A stretch of DNA of 64,000 nucleotides from contig CALCXK010000016.1 of the NCBI GenBank assembly GCA_937905835.1, positions 28,961-92,960 on the forward strand. The letters run 5' to 3'. Shown in pieces: positions 16,960 through 25,515 of the stretch. Within the stretch, counting starts at the first letter, position 1, and each line of letters starts with the position of its first letter. This DNA comes from an uncultured Ilumatobacter sp. (lineage in GTDB: Bacteria; Actinomycetota; Acidimicrobiia; Acidimicrobiales; Ilumatobacteraceae). The translations under genes and the position numbers were made by a program. The notes under the pieces were generated by a model, which worked only from the letters and a program-made list of their open reading frames with translations, was not told the DNA's origin and did no database searches.

Positions 16960-19900
16960 CGATGTTGTTGAGCGATCAGCCAGCCCGAGAGCTGATCAGT
17001 TCACGTGGCCTCGACCGAACGCTGTTCGTCGAGGCCGGCGCAGGAACTGGCAAAACGACCCAGCTTGTCAGCCGGATTGTCAACACGGTCCTGCACACCG
17101 ACGTTCGGCTCTCCGAGATCGCAGCGATCACGTTCACCGAAGCTGCAGCGAGCGAGCTCCAGGCCCGAATTCGTGTCGAATTCGAGAAGCAGATCCAGGC
17201 CAGCAATTCGACGCACCGAGAGCGAGCTGAGCAGGCAATTGCCGACACTGATCTCGCAGCTATCTCGACGGTGCATGGGTTCGCCAGCCGTATCCTTGGC
17301 GAGTTCTCCGTGGCTGCTGGTCTGCCACCTCGGATCAGCGTGCTCGACGAGGTGGCCTCGCAGCTCGCCAACGAGCAGCGGTGGGATCGCTTCGTCGATC
17401 TACTGAACAACGAACCGGAGTTGGAAGAGCTGATGTATCGAGCAGCACTGCTTGACGTCCCGCTCAGCCCTGCATTCCATGGACAAGCATCGTTCAAGGA
17501 CGTCGCCCACAACTTCGCGCAAAACTGGGACCGGCTCGACGAGCTCCTCGACCAGTCGCTGGGGGCCGTTCTCGCTCCGATCGACTTTGCACCGTTCCAG
17601 GAAGCCGTTCGGGCAGTGTCGACACTGCTCGACGACTGCCTCGATCATGGCGACCTGCTTGCCGGACACCTCCGAACGATCCTGCCGGACATGCAGGCAG
17701 TGGTCGCCATCGACGACCCGCATCGGGCTCTCCGGCGGATGCAGGCGCTCCACCGTCGAGGTCGGTCGTCGAATGGTCGACGGATCATCTGGGGCCGCGG
17801 CGTGGGTGGCGCCAAGAAGAACTGGGCCGTTGACCCGAACGACATCAAAGACATCATCGATGAAGCGAACGACGCGCTCGGCGTCGTGCTCGACAAAGTC
17901 AGCCAGGGAGTCCTCGAGCAGCTGATGCGGCTCACCGCACGCGAAGTGCGACAGGCCGCCAACGAACGGAAGTCGAATGGCGGGCTCGAGTTCCACGATC
18001 TGCTTGTCATAGCCAGGCAGATGCTGCGCGACAACGCCGAGGTGCGCAAGGCGCTCCACGAGCGATACCAGCACGTCCTGCTCGACGAGTTTCAAGACAC
18101 CGATCCGATCCAAATCGAACTGGCGTCGCTGATTGCCGCCACTCCAGCGGAGCACCAACCGCCGCGCTGGAGCGACCACCCCGTTGCCGGTGGTCGACTG
18201 TTCTTCGTCGGTGACCCGAAGCAGTCGATCTATCGATTTCGCCGCGCCGATATCAAGCTCTTCCTCGAGGCTCGCGACACCTTTGGCGCAGCGGGCTCGG
18301 GTGTGGTTCGGCTCGACACGAACTTCCGCACGGTCCCGCCGATCATTGACTGGGTCAACGGCCTGTTCGCCGAGGCAATGTCTGACGAGATCGCCGATGC
18401 CCAACCGAAGTACGAACCGCTCAGCGCAGGTCGCAGCCTCGAGTCCTGCGCCGATCACCGACCCGTTGTGCTTGGAGGCGAACATCCGGACCCGAAGGTC
18501 AAGGCGGGGGAGCTGCGTCTCGCTGAAGCGACCGACGTAGCCGGAGTTGTTGCTGCGATTCGGGCTGAACCCGAGCAGTGGCCTGTATTCGATCAGCGGC
18601 ACCAGCAGTGGCGCCCCGCTCGCCTCAGCGATATTACGATCCTGATTCCGACCCGAACATCGTTGCCGTTCCTGCGCGATGCACTGTCGGGGCACGAAAT
18701 TCCATCTCGGCTCGCCACAGGAACATTGGTCTACGACACACAAGAGGTCCGTGACACGCTGGCTGCCCTGCGCGCTATCGACGACCCGAACGACACGCTC
18801 AGCCTCATTGCTGCACTGCGTTCCCCGCTCTATGGATGCTCGGACGTCGACCTGTACGCCTACCACCAGGCCCATCGACGGTGGAGCCTGCGAAATACTG
18901 TCCATGAGGGGTTCGACCAACAGCATCCTGTCGTCACGGCGCTCGCACATCTCCGCACGATGTGGGAACAACGTTGGTGGACTGGTCCGGCCTCGATGCT
19001 CGAACGCGTACTGCGTGAACGTCGGGGCTTTCTTCTGGGCTATGGCGCTGAACGGCCTGCTGAAGTGTGGCGCCGTCTGCGGTTTCTCGTCGATCAGGCC
19101 CGAGCGTTCGAGGAGTCGAACGGTGGAGGGCTACGGGCGTTCCTCGACTGGGCCGCGCTGCAGTCGTCTGAGGGCTCACGAGTACACGAGCCGATGCTGC
19201 CCGAGACCGACGACGAGGCGGTGCAGATCATGACTGTGCACGGATCGAAGGGGCTCGAGTTCCCAATCACGATTCTCTCCGGTATGACGACTGCGTCCAA
19301 GGGAAAGCAGAACGGCGTCAGCGTGCTGTGGGGAGAAACCGGTCCCCCTGCCATCAAGCTTCGGGCGGGCGTCGCCACCGCCGAACACACCACTCGGGCT
19401 GATCTCGAAGACGAAATGGACACCCACGAGAAGCTGCGGTTGCTCTATGTCGCAACGACCCGGGCACGTGATCATCTCATCGTGTCGGGTCACCACAAGG
19501 CCAGCAACAAGGCCCACGCGACGTACGCAACTCGTCTGGCAATGTTCTCCGCGGCGAACCCTGAGCTCTGTCGACCGTTCTCCGCCACTCCGATCGGGCC
19601 CAGCGCTCATGGCACTGTGTCGGCTGTCGACGCCGGGCAGGTCGGCGAGCCGATGGCAGAACGCCATCGATGGATTGCTGCACGCCAGAACCTGCTCGCC
19701 CCGTTCTTAGTCCCGACGGTGGTGTCGGCCACGGCGATCGCCCGCACCGTCGACGCAGCAATGGCCGACAGCGACGACGACACCGCGTCGGCCACCGACG
19801 AGTTGTCGGGCCCGACGATCGTTCGCAAGAAAGGTCGGGCCGGTTCGGCAATCGGGCGCGCTGTCCACGCAACGCTCGAGTTCGTCGACTTCGACGAGCC

Positions 19901-20432
19901 GCTCGACCTCGACGCGCTCGTTCAACGTCAGTGCGAGTTGCACGCCATCGTCGACTATGTCGACACCGTCGGAGCCTTGGTCCGTTCGGCGCTCAGCTCT
20001 GACGCGGTGGTACTCGCACGAACCAACACGGCATTCCGAGAGCTGTACGTCGGCGCGCCGGTGGGTGATGTGATGGTCGAAGGATATGTCGACCTGTTGA
20101 TCCAGACGCCTGACGGTCTGGTCATCGTCGACTACAAGACCGACAGTGCCTCGTCGCCGGCCGAGATCGACGCCAAGCTCGCGGCATACGAACTACAGGG
20201 CGCGGCCTACGCCGTCGTTCTCGAAGAATCTACTGGCCTCGACGTGATCGATTGCCGCTTCGTCTTCTGCAAGGTCAGCGGCGCCATCGAGCGTTCGGTT
20301 GTTGATCTCGCTGGCGCGAAGCAGCGGGTCCGTGACACGGTGGCTGCGGGGCTTCAGCCAGCCCCTGGCTCAATGTTGGGCGAAGCGGTCTCGATCGACA
20401 CGATGATGCAGCCGAGCTTGTTCAGCGACTGA
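16956..20432 (+). CDS. AddA-like UvrD/REP helicase-exonuclease
   Basis: ATP-dependent 3'-5' helicase fused to a RecB-family nuclease. Walker A EAGAGTGKTTQLVSRI, motif II LLDEFQDTDPIQ, motif III VGDPKQSIYRFRRAD, motif V MTVHGSKGLEFP and motif VI YVATTRARDHL are all present. The C-terminal nuclease shows VEGYVDLLIQTPDGLVIVDYKTDS and AYELQGAAYA. 1158 aa. The ATG overlaps the stop of the AddB-like gene, so the subunits are cotranslated. With recA at 30895 the window carries both the resection and strand-exchange steps. Confidence 0.88.
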   Translation: MTMLLSDQPARELISSRGLDRTLFVEAGAGTGKTTQLVSRIVNTVLHTDVRLSEIAAITFTEAAASELQARIRVEFEKQIQASNSTHRERAEQAIADTDLAAISTVHGFASRILGEFSVAAGLPPRISVLDEVASQLANEQRWDRFVDLLNNEPELEELMYRAALLDVPLSPAFHGQASFKDVAHNFAQNWDRLDELLDQSLGAVLAPIDFAPFQEAVRAVSTLLDDCLDHGDLLAGHLRTILPDMQAVVAIDDPHRALRRMQALHRRGRSSNGRRIIWGRGVGGAKKNWAVDPNDIKDIIDEANDALGVVLDKVSQGVLEQLMRLTAREVRQAANERKSNGGLEFHDLLVIARQMLRDNAEVRKALHERYQHVLLDEFQDTDPIQIELASLIAATPAEHQPPRWSDHPVAGGRLFFVGDPKQSIYRFRRADIKLFLEARDTFGAAGSGVVRLDTNFRTVPPIIDWVNGLFAEAMSDEIADAQPKYEPLSAGRSLESCADHRPVVLGGEHPDPKVKAGELRLAEATDVAGVVAAIRAEPEQWPVFDQRHQQWRPARLSDITILIPTRTSLPFLRDALSGHEIPSRLATGTLVYDTQEVRDTLAALRAIDDPNDTLSLIAALRSPLYGCSDVDLYAYHQAHRRWSLRNTVHEGFDQQHPVVTALAHLRTMWEQRWWTGPASMLERVLRERRGFLLGYGAERPAEVWRRLRFLVDQARAFEESNGGGLRAFLDWAALQSSEGSRVHEPMLPETDDEAVQIMTVHGSKGLEFPITILSGMTTASKGKQNGVSVLWGETGPPAIKLRAGVATAEHTTRADLEDEMDTHEKLRLLYVATTRARDHLIVSGHHKASNKAHATYATRLAMFSAANPELCRPFSATPIGPSAHGTVSAVDAGQVGEPMAERHRWIAARQNLLAPFLVPTVVSATAIARTVDAAMADSDDDTASATDELSGPTIVRKKGRAGSAIGRAVHATLEFVDFDEPLDLDALVQRQCELHAIVDYVDTVGALVRSALSSDAVVLARTNTAFRELYVGAPVGDVMVEGYVDLLIQTPDGLVIVDYKTDSASSPAEIDAKLAAYELQGAAYAVVLEESTGLDVIDCRFVFCKVSGAIERSVVDLAGAKQRVRDTVAAGLQPAPGSMLGEAVSIDTMMQPSLFSD

Positions 20433-20961
20433 CGAGCGGCTGCTTCGACGCCTGCGCTTGGGGCGAGGACCACCACCGATCTGCCTGATCCTGTGCAGTT
20501 CGCATATGCGCCAACTGCGCGTGCAGCCTCGATCATCTCGACATGGCCGCGAGCGAGGTCGAGGATCGACGCACGCGTGTCGAACGTCGCGTCCATCGCA
20601 GCTCCGGCCCGCCGGCTGCGAATGCTGCAGCTGCATCCACGGCAAAATCGGCGAGAATCGGCATGGCGTCGGGACTCGATAGCCAATGCTGCAACTGCGA
20701 GCTCGTTGGTGCTCATCGCATCGTCGACCGAACGCATCAGTACCCGGAGCGCAGCAATGACGATTGCACTCGAACCGGCCAACCCGACCGAAAGGGGAAT
20801 CGTTGTGTCAGCCAAGAGTCGAAACGGAGCAAGCGGCCCGTTGCGCCATACGCCGGCACCGGGATGGCAAATACTGCGCCGCCGTAGCCATCGGATGGAT
20901 TACCCGCAAGCGCGCCACGTGCTGGAACGGTCGCGACGATCGGCAGGGTTGGTTCGTCCAC
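20433..20961 (-). pseudogene. Decayed GHMP kinase (glucuronokinase-like)
   Basis: The minus strand carries GHMP-kinase pieces in order but in alternating frames: RGALAGNPSDGYGGAVFA (from 20961), then TTIPLSVGLAGSSAIVIAAL (from about 20800, the P-x3-GLxGSSA ATP loop) in another frame, then ILADFAVDAAAAFAAGGPEL back in the first frame (about 20658-20600), then MDATFDTRASILDLARGHVE and ARAVGAYANCTGSGRSVVVL. Whole segments expected between them, including the catalytic middle, are missing. About 530 bases remain of a gene normally near 1 kb. The C-terminal end abuts the addA-like stop. No intact product can be made. Confidence 0.8.
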
Positions 20962-20983
20962 GGAATGTTTGTAGCAGGTCGCG

Positions 20984-20989
20984 TACGGT
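20984..20989 (+). promoter_or_regulatory. -10-like TACGGT before the GNAT gene
   Basis: TACGGT ends seven bases before ATG 20997; no Shine-Dalgarno. Leaderless candidate. Confidence 0.5.
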
Positions 20990-20996
20990 GTGCCGT

Positions 20997-21593
20997 ATGG
21001 CGATCCGCCGGGCCGAGCAGTCCGACTTCCGTAATCTGTGTATCACTGCGATGCGTGCCTTTGCCGACGACCCGGTCATGCGCTGGCTTTACCCAGACGA
21101 TGACGACTACTTCCTCCCGAATGGTGCAGTGTTCGAGAACTCGATGACCAACTGGTTGGCACACCAGCAGCCGTGGTGCACCGATGACGCTGCGGCGTTG
21201 GCAATTTGGTTCCCACCGGTCGAGCCGGGTGCCTCGAAGGCGGAGTGGATTGCCATCGGTCCGCCACCGAGCGAAGATCGGCTCGCCCGCTTTGCGCTCA
21301 TTGGTCCGGTCATGGCCGAGAACAAACCAGCCGAGCCGTACTGGTATCTCCAGCTGCTCGCCACCCACCCGGACTGGCAGCGCAAGGGCCTTGGAGCGCA
21401 ACTGATGCAGGTGGTCTTCGAGCAAGCCGACGAACAGGGCGTTCCGTGTTATCTCGAAACCGAACGACCCGAACTTGTCGCCTACTACCGAACATTTGGC
21501 TTCGATGTGCGCAGCGAGTGGGTCGTCGATCCTGAGGCAACCCTCGGTGAGGTCGGCCCGACGATGTGGGGCATGTACCGCCCGACGCCCTGA
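20997..21593 (+). CDS. GNAT-family N-acetyltransferase
   Basis: Acetyl-CoA-dependent N-acetyltransferase of unknown substrate. N-terminus IRRAEQSDFRNLCITAMRAF; acetyl-CoA-binding motif A is WYLQLLATHPDWQRKGLGAQ (Q/R-x-x-G-x-G/A type), with motif B around CYLETERPELVAYYRTFGF. 198 aa. The long upstream frame is excluded because it is antisense to the GHMP relic. The start follows the -10 at 20984. Single gene, with a G-rich convergent junction to rpe downstream. Confidence 0.85.
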   Translation: MAIRRAEQSDFRNLCITAMRAFADDPVMRWLYPDDDDYFLPNGAVFENSMTNWLAHQQPWCTDDAAALAIWFPPVEPGASKAEWIAIGPPPSEDRLARFALIGPVMAENKPAEPYWYLQLLATHPDWQRKGLGAQLMQVVFEQADEQGVPCYLETERPELVAYYRTFGFDVRSEWVVDPEATLGEVGPTMWGMYRPTP

Positions 21594-21623
21594 CCTCATT
21601 CGAAGTGACGCGACCCATCCTGC

Positions 21624-21750
21624 CCAAAATGGAGGCTGTTCCACTCACTCAGCTGTGAGAGACGATCTCCATTTTGGAACGAGTCCGCGTAGCGGCTGAA
21701 ACTGGGATCGTCGCGATGCGCCAGGCGAGAGAGATGGTCTCCATTTTGGA
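21624..21750. repeat. Three copies of a TCCATTTTGG motif
   Basis: TCTCCATTTTGGA occurs at 21666-21678 and 21738-21750, each after a GAGAGA-rich stretch; the inverse CCAAAATGGA is at 21624-21633. The spacing of the direct copies is 72 bases. This may be an intergenic repeat family or a multi-site regulator. No gene is present here. Confidence 0.55.
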
Positions 21751-21754
21751 AAAT

Positions 21755-21782
21755 GGGGGGATGGGGGGGACGGGGGGATGGG
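21755..21782 (+). other. G-quadruplex-type tract between GNAT and rpe
   Basis: G6-AT-G7-AC-G6-AT-G3 runs up to the base next to the rpe stop codon. Four G runs separated by two-base loops fit a very stable quadruplex consensus on the plus strand, in the convergent junction. Confidence 0.6.
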
Positions 21783-22466
21783 TCAGGCGATGGCGGCTTG
21801 GGCACGTGCTCGGAGGTCGGACACGGCGTGCTCGAGACCTTCCGGATCGCGATACAGCGCGCTGCCAGCGATGAGAATGTTCGCGCCGGCCGATGCGGCT
21901 CCGGCAATCGTGGTGGGGCTGATACCTCCGTCCACTTCGAGTTCGATCTCGTCGCCTCGACCAGAGTCGTCGATCATCTTGCGGACTTGGGCGATCTTTG
22001 GTTCCATCGTGGAGATGTAGGCCTGGCCACCGAAGCCGGGGTTGACCGTCATCACCAGGATCAGGTCGACGAGATCGAGAACATGCTCGATGACGCTGAC
22101 AGGCGTCGACGGGTTCAGGGCGACGGCAGCGTTGGCACCGAGCTCGTTGATGTTGGCGAGTGTGCGATGGAGATGTGTGCAGGCTTCAGCGTGCACGATC
22201 AGACGTGAGCAACCGGCATCGATGTACTGCTTGGCCATCACGTCGGGTGTATAGACCATCATGTGCGCCTCGAATGGCACGGTGCAGTGCTGGCGGGCTG
22301 ACTTGATGACGTCGGGGCCGAAGGTGAGGTTCGGGACGAACTGTCCGTCCATCACGTCCCACTGGATCAGATCGACTCCAGCAGCTTCAAGGTCAGCGAC
22401 CTCTTGACCGAGTTTCGAAAAATCGGCGGGAAGGACGGAAGGAGCGATCTGAATCGGGCGTGCCAC
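21783..22466 (-). CDS. rpe: Ribulose-phosphate 3-epimerase
   Basis: Interconverts ribulose-5-P and xylulose-5-P in the pentose phosphate pathway. TIM-barrel motifs: IAPSVLPADFSKLGQEV, WDVMDGQFVPNLTFGPDVI (metal-binding His/Asp region), EAHMMVYTPD and VNPGFGGQAYI, then LEVDGGISPTT. GTG start at 22466, with TAACTT eight bases upstream. 227 aa, normal. It is followed at the stop codon by the G/C tract. Confidence 0.95.
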   Translation of the reverse strand: MARPIQIAPSVLPADFSKLGQEVADLEAAGVDLIQWDVMDGQFVPNLTFGPDVIKSARQHCTVPFEAHMMVYTPDVMAKQYIDAGCSRLIVHAEACTHLHRTLANINELGANAAVALNPSTPVSVIEHVLDLVDLILVMTVNPGFGGQAYISTMEPKIAQVRKMIDDSGRGDEIELEVDGGISPTTIAGAASAGANILIAGSALYRDPEGLEHAVSDLRARAQAAIA

Positions 22467-22474
22467 GTTGGGTC

Positions 22475-22480
22475 AAGTTA
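22475..22480 (-). promoter_or_regulatory. -10-like TAACTT before rpe
   Basis: On the minus strand TAACTT ends eight bases before the GTG start. Leaderless candidate. Confidence 0.45.
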
Positions 22481-22521
22481 CTCGCCGCTGGCGTCAGCGG
22501 TTAAAAAGTGCAGCGGAGTTG

Positions 22522-22758
22522 TCAGTCGTACGACGAGTTGACGTCGCTCCACTGCTCGTCGTCGTTGTCCCACGCGTCATTACGTTTGGCCGACGCGGCC
22601 TGCCAGTTTTCGGCTTCGGCCTTCGTGTCGTACGGTCCAAGGGTGTGGTCGCCGGGGCCGCGATTGTCGGCTCGGACTGCAATCTTTTTGTCGAGATCCC
22701 AGTACCAGTCGGTTTCCTTGGTTTCGACGACGCGTGTGTTGATCTTGCGTTCTGACAT
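22522..22758 (-). CDS. Small acidic conserved actinobacterial protein
   Basis: 78 residues, acidic C-terminus (AWDNDDEQWSDVNSSYD). The core WYWDLDKKIAVRADNRGPGD followed by HTLGPYDTKAEAENWQAA resembles small actinobacterial proteins of the pattern WYxDLxxG...GPYxTxAEAExxL..A..R...WD. Function is unknown. ATG 22758 is preceded by GAATGAAGG, a possible ribosome site. It is divergent from the RNA methyltransferase gene. Confidence 0.75.
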   Translation of the reverse strand: MSERKINTRVVETKETDWYWDLDKKIAVRADNRGPGDHTLGPYDTKAEAENWQAASAKRNDAWDNDDEQWSDVNSSYD

Positions 22759-22816
22759 GCCTTCATTCTTTCAGCACCCGGCGGTCTTCATCCGACGCAG
22801 CACAGAGTCATCGTCG

Positions 22817-22822
22817 TACGCT
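22817..22822 (+). promoter_or_regulatory. -10-like TACGCT before the TrmA-family gene
   Basis: TACGCT ends six bases before ATG 22829. Confidence 0.5.
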
Positions 22823-22828
22823 GGAGAG

Positions 22829-24034
22829 ATGCGTCTCATCGTGCGTCCAGATCGACTCGTTGCAGGTGGCGAAGCGATGTCGCGCGACGACGATGGACGG
22901 GTCGTCTTTGTACGGGGTGCATTGCCCGGTGAGTTGGTTGAGGTCGAACTGTCGTTGGCCAAGAAAGACTTCGCCAGGGGCACAGTCGCCGAAGTCATTG
23001 AGCCGTCGGACGACCGCATCGACCCGCAGTGTTATCACCGGCGCATGGGATGCGGAGGGTGCGGTTGGATGCACATCGACCTGTACGCCCAGCTCGAAGC
23101 GAAGACAGAGATCGTCCGGGAGTCGCTGCGCCGGGTTGGCCGGATCGATCCCGACGTTGTCAACGGCATTGTCGATATGGGCGCTTCAGGCGAACCGTTC
23201 CGTTATCGCACGACAATTCGTGTCGTCGGTGGGCCCGACGGAGGACTCGGTTTCCGCGAAGAAGGATCCGACACGGTGGTGCCGGTCAACAGCTGTGACG
23301 TCGCCGTCAAGCAACTTTCCGACCTCCTGCCACTGTTGACGATTGCACCTGGCGTCGAAGTAACGCTGCGCGCCTCGGTCGACACCGGAGGGATCACTGC
23401 CCGCTGGGCCAAGCCGAAGGGCAAAGCTGGAACAGGCCTCGTCAGCGGCATCCCCGAGGACGTACATATCGGTGATCGCGGGTTCTTGACCGAGGTCATC
23501 GATGGCGTGGCACTCCGAGTGTCCGCCGGGTCATTCTTCCAGTCGGGTGTCGGCGCGGCCGAGATGCTTGTCGATGCAGTTCGCCGAGCAGCCCCGGAAG
23601 CCGCTACCGCACAGCATGCCGTGGACGCATACGGTGGGGTGGGCCTCTTTGCCGCCACGGTGTTGGCCGGTGCCTCCAAGGTCACTGTGCTCGAGCAGTC
23701 AAAGTCGTCGTGCTTCGACGCCGAACACAACCTTGCCGGTCGTGATGCCACGGTGATTCGTGGCGAAGTTGGCAATTGGGCGGCGTCCGATGATCAACCG
23801 GTCGACCTCGTCATTGCCGATCCGGCCCGCCCCGGACTTGGAAAGCCAGGAGTCGCAGCACTTGTCACGGCATCGCCGGCACCCATCGTGCTGATCAACT
23901 GTGATCCGGTGTCGCTCGCTCGCGACGTCACGTTGCTTGCCGAGCACGGCTACCACCCTGAGCGCATTGAAGTGCTCGACATTTTCCCGCAGACCCATCA
24001 TGTTGAAACGGTCACGCGTTTCGTCGTTCGATGA
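22829..24034 (+). CDS. TrmA/RlmD-family 23S rRNA or tRNA (uracil-5-)-methyltransferase
   Basis: SAM-dependent m5U methyltransferase. N-terminal TRAM domain (LIVRPDRLVAGGEAMSRDD to ELVEVELSLAKKDF), an iron-sulfur-type cysteine cluster CYHRRMGCGGCGWMH, the SAM-binding VDAYGGVGLFAATVL, DPARPGLG and the catalytic Cys in LINCDPVSLARDV. Whether it modifies rRNA or tRNA cannot be told from sequence. 401 aa; start set by homology and the -10 spacing. Its stop overlaps the ATG of the sigma-factor gene, so the three genes form an operon. Confidence 0.88.
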   Translation: MRLIVRPDRLVAGGEAMSRDDDGRVVFVRGALPGELVEVELSLAKKDFARGTVAEVIEPSDDRIDPQCYHRRMGCGGCGWMHIDLYAQLEAKTEIVRESLRRVGRIDPDVVNGIVDMGASGEPFRYRTTIRVVGGPDGGLGFREEGSDTVVPVNSCDVAVKQLSDLLPLLTIAPGVEVTLRASVDTGGITARWAKPKGKAGTGLVSGIPEDVHIGDRGFLTEVIDGVALRVSAGSFFQSGVGAAEMLVDAVRRAAPEAATAQHAVDAYGGVGLFAATVLAGASKVTVLEQSKSSCFDAEHNLAGRDATVIRGEVGNWAASDDQPVDLVIADPARPGLGKPGVAALVTASPAPIVLINCDPVSLARDVTLLAEHGYHPERIEVLDIFPQTHHVETVTRFVVR

Positions 24035-24696
24035 GCCTCGGGGACACTGAGTCGTTGCCCGCTGGGAACGATTCTGAAGCGGTTCATCTGCCAGCCGAAT
24101 CGCCCCGTAGACATGGTGCGAAGCCCGAATTTGTTGAAGCATCTGACGCAGCGCTGGTGGTGTCGATCAGCCGCTATGAGCACGCCGCGCTCGCTGAGGC
24201 ATATCGTCGCAACGCCGGAGCCGTCTACGGGCTGGCCAAACGGTTGCTCAGTGACCACGCTCGCGCCGAAGAGATCGTCCAGGAGGTGTTTGTGCGACTG
24301 TGGAACCAGCCCGACCGTTTCGACCCCGATCGTGGCACCTTGAGGAGCTTCCTCCTGGCGCAGACGCACGGCCGATCCGTCGACGTGATTCGGTCTGATG
24401 TGGCCCGTCGAAGGCGTGAAGAACGAGAAAGCCTTGAGCAGGCCGAAGGCGGCTACGACCTCGCTCGCGAGGTGTGGGACATGGCGCTCGCCGGCCACGT
24501 TCGCGAAGCACTCGAGGTGCTCGCGCCGGGCGAGCGTGAGGCCATTGAATTAGCCTACTTTGGGGGCCGCACCTACCGAGAAGCTGCGGAAGAACTCGGC
24601 GAGGCCGAAGGAACAGTGAAAAGTCGAATTCGAGTAGGACTGAAGCGTCTTCGAAGCGAACTTTCGGCTGCCGGCGTTACACATGGAGCTGAGTGA
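24031..24696 (+). CDS. ECF-type RNA polymerase sigma factor (SigK-like)
   Basis: Alternative sigma factor. Region 2 lies around AYRRNAGAVYGLAKRLLSD, AEEIVQEVFVRLWNQPDRF and DRGTLRSFLLAQTHGRSVD; region 4 around VLAPGEREAIELAYFGGRT and AEGTVKSRIRVGLKRLRSE. A 60-residue unconserved N-terminus precedes region 2. 221 aa. The gene overlaps both neighbours (ATGA with the methyltransferase, GTGA with the anti-sigma gene), so sigma and anti-sigma are translationally coupled. Confidence 0.9.
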   Translation: MSLGDTESLPAGNDSEAVHLPAESPRRHGAKPEFVEASDAALVVSISRYEHAALAEAYRRNAGAVYGLAKRLLSDHARAEEIVQEVFVRLWNQPDRFDPDRGTLRSFLLAQTHGRSVDVIRSDVARRRREERESLEQAEGGYDLAREVWDMALAGHVREALEVLAPGEREAIELAYFGGRTYREAAEELGEAEGTVKSRIRVGLKRLRSELSAAGVTHGAE

Positions 24697-25466
24697 GTAT
24701 GGATACCGACATGAATGAGCCGTCAAGAGACAACTACGACCTCGACGAACTCCTTGGCGCCTACGCGCTCGACGCGGTCTCGCCCGACGAGGCAAAGCGA
24801 GTCGAGGACTACCTTGCGATCAATCCGAAGGCGGCCGCTGAGGTCCGTGAACATCGCGAGGTTGCAACAATGTTGGCGTATACCGGCATGGACGCTCCCG
24901 AAGTTGTGTGGAGTTTGATCGAACAAGAACTCGACGCTCTGGCGCCCGCGCCAGGTCCTGAACTGGCAAAGGTGATGGCGATCTCCGAGGCGCCACGTAA
25001 GCGTGGTATCTCGACCGCGGCGCCGTGGTTGGTCTCGGCGGCTGCTGTAGCGATCGTGGCGATCGCCGCCGTCGGGTTGGCTGACCGGGCGTTGGCTCCA
25101 ATCGATCCATTGGCTGCGGCATACGAGACAGCAGAGAGCGACCGTGACTCGGGCCGCGCCACGCTGGTCGCAGACGGTTCGACCGCTCAAGTCACTGCCG
25201 TGATCGATGAAGATGGCCACGGATTCATCCGTGCCGGAGCACTTCCGTCCCTGCCAGACGGCCAGACGTATCAGTTGTGGGGTGTCGTTGACACTGGCGC
25301 TGCGGAACCCGTCGTGATCTCTCTCGGCATCTTTGGCCCTCGCCCGGAACTCGAGACCTTCACGACGAACACCACTGTCGTTGCGCTCGCGATTACCATC
25401 GAAAACGCTCCGGGCGTTATCTCGAATGGCAATCCAGAGGGCATCTACGTCGGCGAAGTCAGCTGA
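24693..25466 (+). CDS. RskA-type membrane anti-sigma factor
   Basis: Predicted inhibitor of the preceding sigma factor. The N-terminus (LDELLGAYALDAVSPDEAKR and DYLAINPKAAAEVREHREVA) is the anti-sigma helical domain, without a zinc HxxxCxxC motif. One membrane span (WLVSAAAVAIVAIAAVGLAD) leads to an extracytoplasmic RskA-like domain with LPDGQTYQLWGVVD near the middle. 257 aa from GTG 24693, or 255 from ATG 24699. Activation by regulated proteolysis is known for RskA; it is inferred here. Confidence 0.87.
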   Translation: MSMDTDMNEPSRDNYDLDELLGAYALDAVSPDEAKRVEDYLAINPKAAAEVREHREVATMLAYTGMDAPEVVWSLIEQELDALAPAPGPELAKVMAISEAPRKRGISTAAPWLVSAAAVAIVAIAAVGLADRALAPIDPLAAAYETAESDRDSGRATLVADGSTAQVTAVIDEDGHGFIRAGALPSLPDGQTYQLWGVVDTGAAEPVVISLGIFGPRPELETFTTNTTVVALAITIENAPGVISNGNPEGIYVGEVS

Positions 25467-25502
25467 CGCGGTTGGCCCACCTGACTCGGGGTTGCTGGGG
25501 CA

Positions 25503-25508
25503 TAGCCT
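25503..25508 (+). promoter_or_regulatory. -10-like TAGCCT deciding the psuG start
   Basis: TAGCCT ends seven bases before GTG 25516 and ten before ATG 25519, which favours the GTG. Confidence 0.45.
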
Positions 25509-25515
25509 GCGGCTC

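Noticed and set aside
20737..20961. Independent 74-residue minus-strand protein
   Set aside because: Its sequence is the N-terminus of a GHMP kinase whose later motifs continue in other frames, so it was treated as part of a pseudogene.
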